This document shows positions 1-8,384 of a stretch of DNA of 64,000 bases, one piece after another. The stretch is from positions 1-64,000 of the forward strand of contig JAJZBU010000012.1 in NCBI GenBank assembly GCA_021851865.1, given 5' to 3'. The notes under the pieces are model-generated. The model was not told where the DNA came from, searched no databases, and saw nothing but the letters and a program-made list of their open reading frames with translations. Numbering within the stretch: position 1 is the first letter of the stretch; each line of letters opens with the position of its first letter. Position numbers and translations under genes: made by a program. Origin of the DNA: Pseudomonadota bacterium (GTDB lineage Bacteria > Pseudomonadota > Gammaproteobacteria > Pseudomonadales > Moraxellaceae).

Positions 1-24
1 GGTGCTATGCTTTTTTGCGGTCAT
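1..24 (-). CDS. 5' end of a gene truncated by the left window edge
   Basis: Reading leftwards, an ATG at 24-22 follows a perfect AGGAGG (33-38) with 8 nt spacing and opens a frame beginning MTAKKHST that leaves the window after eight codons. The Shine-Dalgarno match makes this a credible gene start, but eight residues cannot identify a family. The start region is duplicated in inverted orientation at 72-85, which hints at a mobile-element end, but that is only inference. Confidence 0.45.
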
Positions 25-85
25 GGTATGGTCCTCCTATGGGACACAGGGTTGGTATTGACGATCTCCCTCATACCATGACCGC
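17..85. repeat. Perfect 14-bp inverted repeat around a gene start
   Basis: GCGGTCATGGTATG at 17-30 is exactly inverted at 72-85, with 41 bp between the arms. The left arm contains the start codon of the leftward truncated gene, so the right arm carries a second ATG ACC GC on the plus strand that lacks a ribosome binding site. The arrangement could be an operator for autoregulation or a subterminal repeat of an insertion element. Only the repeat itself is certain. Confidence 0.55.
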
Positions 86-342
86 TTTCGCAGTCCAAGA
101 ATTTGCACATAAGTCAGTACACTACCTAACCACGCGGACTTGCGAGCCTTGTTGATGATCGAGTGGGAGTGAATTGACGTCCTTTGAGGACTATCGCCAT
201 CTATCGAAAAACGGCCGTAGCCAGTCCAAAAAATTAGCCCCCACTGAACAGTTTAAATCATCATTGACACTCTTCGCCTATTGTGAAAGCTGCGGCGGTT
301 CTGCTCGTATATTTCGGTTGTCGGAGAAAAGAGTCTGCCTGG
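86..342. other. Intergenic region, nothing recognised
   Basis: Apart from short open frames without convincing initiation signals, nothing can be recognised here. A 64-codon frame opening with TTG at 174 has a GGGAG upstream, but its product resembles no family I know and it overlaps the 3' end of the convergent acetyltransferase gene. Confidence 0.4.
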
Positions 343-1068
343 TCAGATGCGTGTTGATGATGGACTGAGCACCGCTTTGCGGATCTCTTGCAGGCTCATA
401 CGCTGTCTTTGCTGTTCATCAAAATTTTCTCGCGCTAGCCATTGCGCGATGCATTGTGCCAGGGTTGGCCATTCGCATTCAAGGATGGAGTACCAGGCCG
501 TATCACGATTACGACCTTTGACAACGCGAGCCTGACGGAAGATCCCTTCAAAGGTGAATCCAAGCCGTTCTGCTGCTGAACGTGAGGGTTGATTGAGCGC
601 ATCGCACTTCCATTCGTAGCGGCGGTAACCTTGATGAAAGGCCGATTGAGCCATTAGGAACATCGCTTCTGTCGAAATCGGTGTGCGTTGCATCAGATTC
701 GAATATTTCAGATGTCCAACTTCAATGACACCGACATCAACATCGATGCGAAGATAGGCCGCCAAACCGACGGCCTTTTGCGTATGGAGATCAATGATGG
801 CAAAAAACAGGGGGTCTTTGCTTGTGGCTTGTTGGTTGAGCCAGCTCTGGTAAGCAGAATATTCAGTAAATGGGCCGTAAGGCAGATAAGTCCATGCTCT
901 CGCGTCGGGATCAAGGCTGTTGGCAACAAATAATGACTCACCATGGTCGCTCGGATTTAAAGGTTCGAGACGGCAGAATCGTCCATACATGGGGGTGTGC
1001 TCGGGGAACGCAGGTGCTTTCCAGTCAGGCAGTGCGTCACCCACGGGCTGGCCATAGGCATTGATCAT
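343..1068 (-). CDS. GNAT-family N-acetyltransferase (RimJ/RimL-like)
   Basis: About 241 aa. The sequence fits the Acetyltransf_3/RimL type of the GNAT fold, which transfers acetyl from acetyl-CoA to an amine: an N-terminal segment ending in the RLEPL strand, a central block (FFAIIDLHTQKAVGLAAYLR), the VIEVGHLKYS beta-bulge region, and the late motif NQPSRSAAERLGFTFEG that in this family contacts CoA. The frame stays open to 1293, but an AGGA stands 8 nt before the ATG at 1068 (3 nt before another at 1074) and homology begins there, so the upstream 75 codons are probably untranslated. The acceptor substrate cannot be deduced. It stands alone between two poorly coding stretches. Confidence 0.8.
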   Translation of the reverse strand: MINAYGQPVGDALPDWKAPAFPEHTPMYGRFCRLEPLNPSDHGESLFVANSLDPDARAWTYLPYGPFTEYSAYQSWLNQQATSKDPLFFAIIDLHTQKAVGLAAYLRIDVDVGVIEVGHLKYSNLMQRTPISTEAMFLMAQSAFHQGYRRYEWKCDALNQPSRSAAERLGFTFEGIFRQARVVKGRNRDTAWYSILECEWPTLAQCIAQWLARENFDEQQRQRMSLQEIRKAVLSPSSTRI

Positions 1069-1724
1069 GGTCATGATCCTAGTCCGTATTTCTGCATATG
1101 ACAGAGGGATATGCAGATGATCGACGGAAGTGCTTCCTTTGGTCAAGACAGAATTTAGCGCCGCTTCGGCGAGTGACGAAAAACCATGCTCAATCAGATG
1201 CCCGTCGCAGAACATGCCGTGGGCGAATGGCGCGGCCTCGGCCATCGTCAAAAGTGAAATCTGCAGTCTCCCGATGGCGGTGCGGGTGAACAAGGCCAGG
1301 GTGCTGCGGCCGCATCAGCCGCTGTTCTTCCAGCGCGGTCGTTGACGATGAGCGCGACGCGCAAGTCGCCGTGGGGCCGGGATGAAGATGAATGGCCGAC
1401 CGCCGGGCTATGGTTCATGGTATCGTTTGCAGCGACTTGGGCGATAGACTTTGGCAGAGAACTGAACGGCCAAGATGCGCCAAGAGGTGTTGCGACAGGG
1501 AAAGGATCCCGGCTACCATGCGACGCCTAGGCTGGTACGCGCTTGTTGGTGGGATAAGCCCAACACAGATCGACGAATACCGGCCTTTTTTGTAACTATG
1601 CTGCCCGACGTAACAGCAACAAAGCCGGATGAGCTGTGCCGGATGCCATATGGTCGCTGCATGCTTCGGCTCCATCGGTGATCATAGGCGCTCACGCATT
1701 TTGCGCATTTTTTGAGAATTCCCC
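1069..1724. other. Long intergenic stretch, no recognisable gene
   Basis: Several short frames on both strands (60-86 codons) occupy this segment, but none has a good ribosome binding site or recognisable product. The minus-strand frame continuing from the acetyltransferase (1069-1293) and plus-strand frames around 1130-1345 and 1475-1681 could be decayed coding sequence. I see no tRNA, clear terminator or repeat. Confidence 0.4.
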
Positions 1725-3917
1725 ATGGAAATCAAAGTCAACTTTCTCGACAAACTTCGTCTCGAAGCCAAGTTCGACGACTTCACGGTCATCGCCGACC
1801 AGCCGATTCGCTACAAGGGTGATGGCTCGGCGCCAGGGCCGTTCGACTATTTTCTGGTGTCGTCGGCTTTCTGCGCGGCCTATTTCGTGAAGCTGTATTG
1901 TAATACGCGCGGTATCTCGACCGAGAATATCCGCCTGTCGCACAACAATATGGTTGACCCAGAGAATCGCTACAAGCAGGTTTTCAAGATTCAGGTCGAG
2001 CTGCCGCCGGATATCTCCGAGAAGGACCGTGTCGGCATTCTTCGATCGATCGACCGTTGCACGGTGAAAAAGGTCGTGCAGAACGGCCCTGATTTCGTGA
2101 TCGAAGAAGTCGCGAACCTGGACGCCGATGCGCAGGCCCTGTTGACCGTGAAGCCGGACGCTGAGGCGAGTACTTATATCCCGGGCAAAGATCTGCCGCT
2201 GGAGCAGACCATCGCCCAGATGTCCGGCGTGCTGGCCAATTTGGGCATCAAGATCGAGATCGCGTCGTGGCGCAATATCGTCCCCAATGTATGGTCGCTG
2301 CATATCCGCGATGCGCATGCGCCGATGTGCTTCACCAACGGCAAGGGCTCGACCAAGGAGAGCGCCCTGGCTTCGGCCCTCGGCGAGTATATCGAACGCA
2401 TCAACTGCAATCATTTCTATACCGGCGAGTACTGGGGCGAGGAGATCGCCAACGCGGCCTTCGTGCATTATCCGGAAGAGCGCTGGTTCAAGCTAGGCAA
2501 GGATGATGCGCTGCCCGCGGAAATCCTCGACGCATACTGCCTCGACATCTATAACCCGGACGACGAGCTGCTCGCCTCGCATCTGGTCGATACCAACTCC
2601 GGCAACATCGAACGCGGCATCTGTTCGTTGCCCTTCGTACGCCGGTCGGACGGCAAGGTCGTCTACTTCCCATCGAATCTGGTGGAGAACCTCTTCGTCA
2701 GCAATGGCATGAGCGCCGGCAATACGCTGCCCGAAGCGCAGGTGCAATGCCTGTCCGAGATATTCGAGCGTGCCGTCAAGCGCGAGATCCTGGAAGGCGA
2801 AATCGCCCTGCCCGACGTGCCGCAGGAGGTGCTGGCCAAGTATCCGAAAATCCTGGCCGGCATCCGGGGCTTGGAAGAGCAGGGTTTCCCGGTGCTGGTG
2901 AAGGATGCCTCGCTGGGCGGGAAGTATCCGGTCATGTGCGTCACCCTGATGAACCCGCGCACGGGTGGTGTCTTTGCGTCCTTCGGTGCGCACCCGAGCT
3001 TCGCGGTGGCGCTGGAGCGCAGCCTGACGGAACTGCTGCAGGGGCGTAGTTTTGAAGGCTTGAACGATCTGCCGGCGCCGACCTTCAGCAGCCAGGCCGT
3101 GACCGAACCCTACAACTTCGTCGAACACTTCATCGATTCGAGCGGCATCGTGTCATGGCGATTCTTTAGCGCCAGGGCCGATTACGAATTCGTCGAGTGG
3201 GATTTCTCCGGCCATAGCGAGAACTCCAACGCGCAGGAAGCCGCCATCTTGTTCGGCCTTCTCAAAGGTATCGGCAAAGAGTCCTATATGGCGGTGTACG
3301 AGCATTTCGGCGCCATCGCTTGCCGCATTCTGGTGCCTGGCTATTCGGAAATTTATCCGATCGAGGATTTGGTCTGGGACAACACCAACAAGGCGCTGCT
3401 GTTCCGCTCGGATATCTTGAACCTGCACCGCCTCGACGATGACGCACTGGAGGCACTGCTCGATCGCCTGGAAGATAATGAGCTCGATGAGCATGGCGAC
3501 ATCGCGAGCCTGATCGGCATCGAGTTCGACGAGAATACGGACTGGGGCCGGCTCACGGTGCTGGAGCTGAAGTTGCTCATTCACCTGGCCTTGCAGCAGT
3601 TCGAGGATGCGCATGAACAGGTGGGCGCTTTCTTGCAGTACAACAACAACACGGTCGAGCGTGGTTTGTTCTACCAGGCGCTGAACGCGGTGCTGGAAAT
3701 TGAACTGAATGACGAGTTGGCGCTGGAAGACTACGAGGCCAACTTCCGCCGCATGTTTGGTGAGGCGCGGATGGACGCGGTGATCGGTTCGGTAGAGGGC
3801 AGTATACGCTTCCACGGTCTGACTCCAACCAGCATGAAACTTGAAGGACTCGATCGCCACACCCGCAAGCTCGACAGCTACCGCAAACTCCACGCCGCTC
3901 GCGCCAAGGCGCTCTGA
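1725..3917 (+). CDS. ycaO: OsmC-YcaO fusion protein (putative RimO-associated YcaO)
   Basis: 730 aa. Residues 1-140 form an OsmC-like domain keeping two cysteines (C50 in SSAFCAAY, C112 in DRCTVKK) at the spacing of OsmC/Ohr peroxidases. Residues about 185-560 are a YcaO ATP-dependent cyclodehydratase-type domain with the nucleotide/Mg residues recognisable in GEYIER (E221, E224) and QCLSEIFERAVKR (Q341, E345, E348, R349). The C-terminal 140 residues are helical, as in the TPR-like tail of E. coli YcaO. E. coli YcaO is implicated in RimO-dependent beta-methylthiolation of ribosomal protein S12; the same role is inferred here. There is no precursor peptide, E1-like partner or dehydrogenase beside it, and the C-terminus lacks the proline-rich tail of azole-forming YcaOs, so a peptide natural-product role is unlikely. 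Confidence 0.85.
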   Translation: MEIKVNFLDKLRLEAKFDDFTVIADQPIRYKGDGSAPGPFDYFLVSSAFCAAYFVKLYCNTRGISTENIRLSHNNMVDPENRYKQVFKIQVELPPDISEKDRVGILRSIDRCTVKKVVQNGPDFVIEEVANLDADAQALLTVKPDAEASTYIPGKDLPLEQTIAQMSGVLANLGIKIEIASWRNIVPNVWSLHIRDAHAPMCFTNGKGSTKESALASALGEYIERINCNHFYTGEYWGEEIANAAFVHYPEERWFKLGKDDALPAEILDAYCLDIYNPDDELLASHLVDTNSGNIERGICSLPFVRRSDGKVVYFPSNLVENLFVSNGMSAGNTLPEAQVQCLSEIFERAVKREILEGEIALPDVPQEVLAKYPKILAGIRGLEEQGFPVLVKDASLGGKYPVMCVTLMNPRTGGVFASFGAHPSFAVALERSLTELLQGRSFEGLNDLPAPTFSSQAVTEPYNFVEHFIDSSGIVSWRFFSARADYEFVEWDFSGHSENSNAQEAAILFGLLKGIGKESYMAVYEHFGAIACRILVPGYSEIYPIEDLVWDNTNKALLFRSDILNLHRLDDDALEALLDRLEDNELDEHGDIASLIGIEFDENTDWGRLTVLELKLLIHLALQQFEDAHEQVGAFLQYNNNTVERGLFYQALNAVLEIELNDELALEDYEANFRRMFGEARMDAVIGSVEGSIRFHGLTPTSMKLEGLDRHTRKLDSYRKLHAARAKAL

Positions 3918-4693
3918 GTCGCCGCGGGTTTCATGGGGAGGGGCTGTTTCATGACCATGGGGGCACTTGGCGGCGGTCAAGGAGAGGCGGCGACCATTCC
4001 ATTCAATTGAAGGGCCTCGGTGAGGCTTTCGCCAAGAGCGCGGGTGGCCATCATCGTGCGCGTCTTTTGCGGATTATTTGTGATGCCATTAACAATTAGT
4101 AAGCTAAATATCAGCGCCAACAACGAATAACAAAAAATTCTGCCGTTCATAAAGGAGATACCGGCAGGAGGTGCCGGCGAGCTCAAAGATAAGCGCCAAT
4201 ACCATGACCACCGCCCGCCCAGTGCCGATAGAACGCACGGAAATCATCAGCGCGTCGTGGATGATAAGGAAGGCCGGGCGCTTGCGTGCCTAGGTATGAC
4301 GGCACATGGCGTCGCTAGACGGTGACTGACCGATAGGTCTTTGATGGTTCTGCTGGCCGGAGCAACGGCCTATGGAATGGACAAGGACCTGAGCCCTTCC
4401 ACACCGACCATAACCGGGTCTCTTAAGAGAATGAGTTTTATTTCAGTGTGCGATCTCACCTTCAATCAGGAAAGACTAGAGCTTATCAGCAGGCCTTTCC
4501 TGTCTTTTTCTGATGGGCGTCAATGAATCGTTCCGCACTTTGTCGCTTGCGGTTGCATTTATTTAGGTGTTGCGCTCATATTTAATAGCGCATCCTGGAT
4601 GTTGGTCGTGTTTTCTGTGCAGGCTGCGGCGATCCCTCATAAAGTTTTGACTGCTATGAAATTCCATGACCATGGATATCGCGCGAGATTAAT
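3918..4693. other. 776-bp intergenic region with one terminator-like hairpin
   Basis: No convincing gene is seen. A minus-strand frame at 3977-4186 could encode a small one-helix protein but has no ribosome binding site. A frame opening at 4341 is also weak. The only structured element is the hairpin and T-rich tract at 4467-4510. The AT content rises towards 4560-4690, consistent with a promoter for the following lipoprotein gene, though I cannot fix the -35 and -10 boxes. Confidence 0.4.
4467..4510 (+). terminator. Terminator-like hairpin without an obvious gene upstream
   Basis: CAGGAAAG at 4467-4474 pairs perfectly with CTTTCCTG at 4495-4502 (8-bp stem, 20-nt loop) and is followed by TCTTTTTC. 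The orientation suits a plus-strand transcript. The nearest upstream plus-strand gene ends 550 bp earlier, so it could end the ycaO transcript or an unannotated small RNA. The large loop makes it a weaker terminator than the others in this window. Confidence 0.4.
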
Positions 4694-6760
4694 ATGAAAG
4701 GCAGGTTATCGGTTTCATGCGTTGCAGACCAGGATGATTCAAAAGCCAAGCCGCCGCGCCGGGTACGATCACATGTACCGCAGCTCAGCGCGTGTTGCGC
4801 TGCGTTGCTGCTGGCGGCCTGTGGTGGTGGTGGCGGCGGTGGTGGCGGTGCTGCCGCCGTGTCCAGTGTGGTGGGTTCAGGACCATCGGCGTCGAGTCTG
4901 AGCGGCTCGGTCATGGGCGGGCAAAGTCCGGTGACGGGGTCGACCGTGGTGTTGTGGGCCTCAGGTCCGGTCGGCGGCGCGGCAACGCCGATCGCCAGCA
5001 CGACGACCAACGCCAACGGGAAGTTCACGCTGAGCTACACCAACCCCGGCGGCAGTGCGCTGCTGTACGTGACCGCCTACCAGGGCAACGCCGGCGCGGG
5101 GATCAATCCGCAACTGCAGATGGTCTCGGCGCTGGGGGTGGCCAGTGGGGTCAATACGTCGGCGACGATGACCGTGAACGAACTGACGACGGTGGCGTTC
5201 GCCGATGCGTTCGGCACGTCGTACACGTCAGCCGGGGTAGAAGGTGTGACCAGCCAGCAGGCGGGCATCGCTGCGGCCTTGGTCGAAACAGCCACGGGTA
5301 CGTTCAGTTCGACTTTACTCACCGCGGCCAATGCGACGACCGTCGAGACTTTGACGCTGAAGGCCGATGCGCTGGCCTCTTGCGTGCAGAGCAGCGGTGC
5401 ATCCGGCGGCAATTGCAGTACCATCATGAGCAGCAGTGGCGGTACCGCTGACGTTTTCCTCAGTGTCGTCAACTGGGCGACCAATTTCACCGCCGTGAAC
5501 TGGAGTGCGCTGTATGCGTTGGCGCAGGCGACGCCGGTCTTCGACCAGTCCAGCTACCCGATTTCGTCGCTGGCTAGCGGATTGCCGCAGATTCCCTACG
5601 TCAATATCACGGCGTCCTCGGCGAGTTCGAATGCGCTGCAATCGCCGCAGGGTATCGTGTTCGACCAGCAGTGCAACGCCTGGATCGGTTCGAGTCTGCA
5701 AGCGAACGGTTATCTGAGCAAGATCTCGGTGGGCAGTCCAGGGTTTCCGGCGACCGCAGCGACGGCGGCCGACGCGAATCTTCTGGTGCCAGACAACAAC
5801 GGCGGGTTTTTCTACGCCGCTTCGGCGGTCAACAATAGTGTCGCTGACCTCGATGCCAGCTCGATCGCGTCCGGCAACCTGATCGCCCCCAGCGGTCAGC
5901 TGGGCGGGACCTTCACGGCACCGCTGACCGGAATGGCGACCGACCCGAGCTTGACGACATCGTCGATTTCGGTGGCCTGGATCGCCGAGCAGGGAGGCGT
6001 GTGCCAGGGAACGACCGGCTACCAGGTGAACCAGCCCTGTTATGCGGTGAACAATCCTGGCCCAGTGGCGGTCGACGCGATAGGCAATTTGTTCGTCGGC
6101 AGCGCGGGCAGCGCCGTGGTCTGGGTGATTCCGAAAGGCACGCCGTACGGCTACCCGAGCGTCAACGGCATCACCGGCAACCAGCCGTCGATTTCGTGCA
6201 GTGTCGGTGGCGTGCCCAGTCAGATGGCGGTGGACAAAAGCGGCCATGTGTGGGTGCTCAGCAAAACTGGCAATACCCTGTCGGAGATCGGCGCATTCAG
6301 CGCGAGCACTCCGACGTGCAGTGTCGTCGCGGGTTGGAGTAACTTTCAGAGCCCCGATGCGCTGGCGATCGACGACGGTGGCAATGTCTGGGTCGCCAAT
6401 TCGGGCAATGGATCGATCGACGAGATCCCGGTGTCGAACAACTACTACAACAGCGTGCTGATGTTCACCAACTCGACGATCAATGCCCCAGTGAGCCTGG
6501 CCGTGGACCCGCTCGGTGACATCTGGGTGGCCAACAACGGTAGCAATAGTGTGACGGTGCTGTTCGGCATAGCCTCGCCGACCGGCACGTGCACGCCGCC
6601 GAGCCAGGGCTTGGTGTGGTCGGCTCCCACCAGCGATGCGAATTGGAGTCCGTCGATCTCGTCGGGCGCGTCCGCAACGGCAGCGTCGTCGAGCTCCAGT
6701 GGTGGTGGCTGGGGTCTGGATTGGTCGGGCATGTACACCGGGATCAACTTTTTCGACTGA
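4694..6760 (+). CDS. NHL/beta-propeller-type lipoprotein with polyglycine stretch
   Basis: 688 aa. A signal sequence ends in the lipobox LLAAC (C43), followed directly by a run of nine glycines, so the protein is probably a lipoprotein. Its signal n-region is unusually long (about 25 residues, PPRRVRSH before the hydrophobic core). Residues about 70-130 look like an extracellular Ig/carboxypeptidase-regulatory-like domain (NANGKFTLSYT). From about residue 310 onward at least five propeller blades repeat a pattern such as PDALAIDDGGNVWVANSGN and PVSLAVDPLGDIWVANNGS, typical of NHL repeats. The low-complexity Ser/Gly tail ends in GINFFD. NHL propellers usually bind proteins or carbohydrates; no ligand can be named. 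Confidence 0.7.
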   Translation: MKGRLSVSCVADQDDSKAKPPRRVRSHVPQLSACCAALLLAACGGGGGGGGGAAAVSSVVGSGPSASSLSGSVMGGQSPVTGSTVVLWASGPVGGAATPIASTTTNANGKFTLSYTNPGGSALLYVTAYQGNAGAGINPQLQMVSALGVASGVNTSATMTVNELTTVAFADAFGTSYTSAGVEGVTSQQAGIAAALVETATGTFSSTLLTAANATTVETLTLKADALASCVQSSGASGGNCSTIMSSSGGTADVFLSVVNWATNFTAVNWSALYALAQATPVFDQSSYPISSLASGLPQIPYVNITASSASSNALQSPQGIVFDQQCNAWIGSSLQANGYLSKISVGSPGFPATAATAADANLLVPDNNGGFFYAASAVNNSVADLDASSIASGNLIAPSGQLGGTFTAPLTGMATDPSLTTSSISVAWIAEQGGVCQGTTGYQVNQPCYAVNNPGPVAVDAIGNLFVGSAGSAVVWVIPKGTPYGYPSVNGITGNQPSISCSVGGVPSQMAVDKSGHVWVLSKTGNTLSEIGAFSASTPTCSVVAGWSNFQSPDALAIDDGGNVWVANSGNGSIDEIPVSNNYYNSVLMFTNSTINAPVSLAVDPLGDIWVANNGSNSVTVLFGIASPTGTCTPPSQGLVWSAPTSDANWSPSISSGASATAASSSSSGGGWGLDWSGMYTGINFFD

Positions 6761-7124
6761 GCAGCGCTGTCTTGGCTGCTGTTGGAACGAGGGGGAGTAT
6801 CTCGCGCTTGGCGAAGAAGTTGGAGAAGGCCGTGTTCAGGTGGCGCAGTGCCTGCGGCACCGGCACGCGGCTGACTTCGTTCCGCCAAGTGTGTTCGGAG
6901 GTTTTCTTCAGCGCGGTGAGCGCTGCGGAGGTCTCGTGATAGCCCACACGCTCCTGGCGTTGAAGCCACGCATCGCTGCGCAGCCGTAGCATGTCGTTAT
7001 ACGCAAAACGCGCACACCCGAACGTGCGAGCCAGGAGTTGTTCCTGCTCGGGCGTTGGGTAGAAGCGAAAGCGGTAGGCGCTCCTTATCCTCCCCGCCCT
7101 GAACGGCGGGGTTTCTCGGCGCAA
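6744..7124 (-). pseudogene. Truncated TnpB (IS200/IS605 OrfB) N-terminal remnant
   Basis: 126 codons. Residues about 15-92 match the N-terminal helix-turn-helix region of the IS605 OrfB/TnpB family (YRFRFYPTPEQEQLLARTFG, then FAYNDMLR and VPQALRHLNTAFSNFFA). Intact TnpB is about 350-420 aa with a RuvC nuclease and a zinc ribbon; here the similarity stops near 6850 and the frame ends in unrelated residues overlapping the tail of the NHL gene. The nuclease domain and the 3' guide-RNA region are missing, so it is inactive. The insertion or its deletion may have determined the present 3' end of the NHL gene. Confidence 0.75.
7092..7111. repeat. IS200/IS605-type subterminal palindrome
   Basis: CCCCGCC (7092-7098) pairs with GGCGGGG (7105-7111) around the loop CTGAAC. 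Such GC-rich palindromes close to the tnpB start are typical of the left end of IS200/IS605-family elements, where the single-strand transposase binds. It lies at the start of the truncated tnpB, so this end of the element is preserved while the rest is lost. Confidence 0.55.
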
Positions 7125-7202
7125 AGGATGAAGTTTTTCCCGCGGCCCAAGCGCATTAAAACATCAACGGCAGCGGTTCAACGGCAAGCGCAAGACGGCT
7201 CT

Positions 7203-7817
7203 TCAGGGCTTGTCCGCGGCATCGCGCGCGACTTGGCGGCGTAAGTATGACAGGGTGTCCTGTAGCGCCTGATGCAGACGGGTCGCGGACATGCTGACGC
7301 TCTCGTTCCAGTCGCTGGCGGCCTGGCCATCAGCGCCGTCGGTGATGAATTTGAGCGAGACGAAAGGTGCGCCGAAGCGCTGACAGACCTTGGCTATGGC
7401 ATAGGCCTCCATATCGATGATCTGCATGGGCAAGGTGGGGTGTTTGTCGGTGATGAAGCGGTCGCCGGTGTAGCAGACGGCGTGCGCCAGCCCTGGAATG
7501 GCGAGGCCATAGTCGAGATGGGTCGTCTCTTCGAAAGGCGTCTGCCCGAGGGCGTAACCGAGCGCGGTGGCATCCATGTCGTGCTGGAAGAAGCGGGTGG
7601 CACAGACGACGACGCCTGCCTGCAAGGTGTGAGAGCCGGCTGAACCGAGGTTGATGACGGTGGCGGAGGTGCCGTACTCATGCAGAGCAGCGGTGAGGCT
7701 CATCGCCGCATTGACCTTGCCGACGCCGGTATACACGATGGGCAGGTCGAGGTCATCGAAGCGGCCGTCGGCATTTTCTTGCGGCAGTGCCAGGGCTAGC
7801 AACACAGTGTCGTGCAT
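7203..7817 (-). CDS. MTA/SAH-type nucleosidase family protein
   Basis: About 204 aa, of the purine nucleosidase/phosphorylase fold (PNP_UDP_1). Visible hallmarks are the glycine-rich VYTGVGKVNAAMSL, the INLGSAGSH segment, the IDMEAYAIAKVCQRF motif with the substrate-binding Met-Glu, and KFITDGADG carrying the catalytic-type aspartate. Members hydrolyse N-glycosidic bonds of methylthioadenosine, S-adenosylhomocysteine or related nucleosides. I chose ATG 7817 because an AGGAG stands 10 nt upstream; an alternative ATG at 7856 overlaps the apt stop (ATGA). Coupling to apt suits purine salvage: nucleosidase releases adenine, Apt recaptures it. The precise substrate is inferred. Confidence 0.8.
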   Translation of the reverse strand: MHDTVLLALALPQENADGRFDDLDLPIVYTGVGKVNAAMSLTAALHEYGTSATVINLGSAGSHTLQAGVVVCATRFFQHDMDATALGYALGQTPFEETTHLDYGLAIPGLAHAVCYTGDRFITDKHPTLPMQIIDMEAYAIAKVCQRFGAPFVSLKFITDGADGQAASDWNESVSMSATRLHQALQDTLSYLRRQVARDAADKP

Positions 7818-7848
7818 CCGTACGATTCTCCTGACGGCGTCGCCGCTC

Positions 7849-8367
7849 TCATTCATAGGCGAAAAGGCTGCGCACCGCCAGCTCGCGCCAGGCGAAGCGG
7901 TTTAGGCTTTTCAGGTCGATCAAGGTGGTGATGCCGGCGATGCTGTGTCCGGATTTTTCACAGAGCGAGCAGGTCGCCGTCAGGGTGCCGCCACTGGCGA
8001 GGACATCATCGACGACCAGTACGCGCTGGCGGGCCACATCAGATGCCATCTGCAGGGCATCCTCGCCGTATTCCAGGGTGTAGCTCATGGTGTGCAGAGG
8101 CGGCGGCAGCTTGCCCGGCTTGCGCACGATGAGCAGCCCCTTGCGGCGCGCATAAGCGAGTCCGGCGGCAAGAATGAAGCCGCGTGACTCGATGCCGACG
8201 ATGGCGTCGATGGCCGCCCATTCGGGCTCGTTGAACTGAGCCGCCAGCAGGTCGATGGTCGCATGGAAATGTGTGCCGAGTAGCGGCGAGATGTCACGAA
8301 ACAAGATCCCAGGCTTGGGAAAGTCAGGGTGGAGGCGGATCAGTCCTTCCAGTTCGGCGCCCGTCAT
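7849..8367 (-). CDS. apt: Adenine phosphoribosyltransferase
   Basis: 172 aa, the usual Apt length. It converts adenine and PRPP to AMP in the cytoplasm. The type I PRTase PRPP loop is clear (VLVVDDVLASGGTLTA), and the N-terminal FPKPGILFRDISPLL and the IVGIESRGFILAAGLA segment are typical of Apt rather than hypoxanthine enzymes. AAGGAG lies upstream of its ATG. It sits between nrdB and the nucleosidase on the same strand, making a nucleotide-metabolism run; a strong hairpin lies between nrdB and apt. Confidence 0.95.
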   Translation of the reverse strand: MTGAELEGLIRLHPDFPKPGILFRDISPLLGTHFHATIDLLAAQFNEPEWAAIDAIVGIESRGFILAAGLAYARRKGLLIVRKPGKLPPPLHTMSYTLEYGEDALQMASDVARQRVLVVDDVLASGGTLTATCSLCEKSGHSIAGITTLIDLKSLNRFAWRELAVRSLFAYE

Positions 8368-8384
8368 GGGAAACTCCTTGTACA

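Noticed and set aside
3977-4186. Small single-helix membrane protein on the minus strand
   Set aside because: The longest form begins at TTG and the internal ATG at 4150 has no Shine-Dalgarno on that strand; the purine run there lies on the other strand.
1725-4693. YcaO-based natural-product (azoline peptide) cluster
   Set aside because: There is no precursor peptide, partner E1/ocin-ThiF protein, dehydrogenase, protease or exporter nearby, and the OsmC-YcaO fusion is a separate branch.
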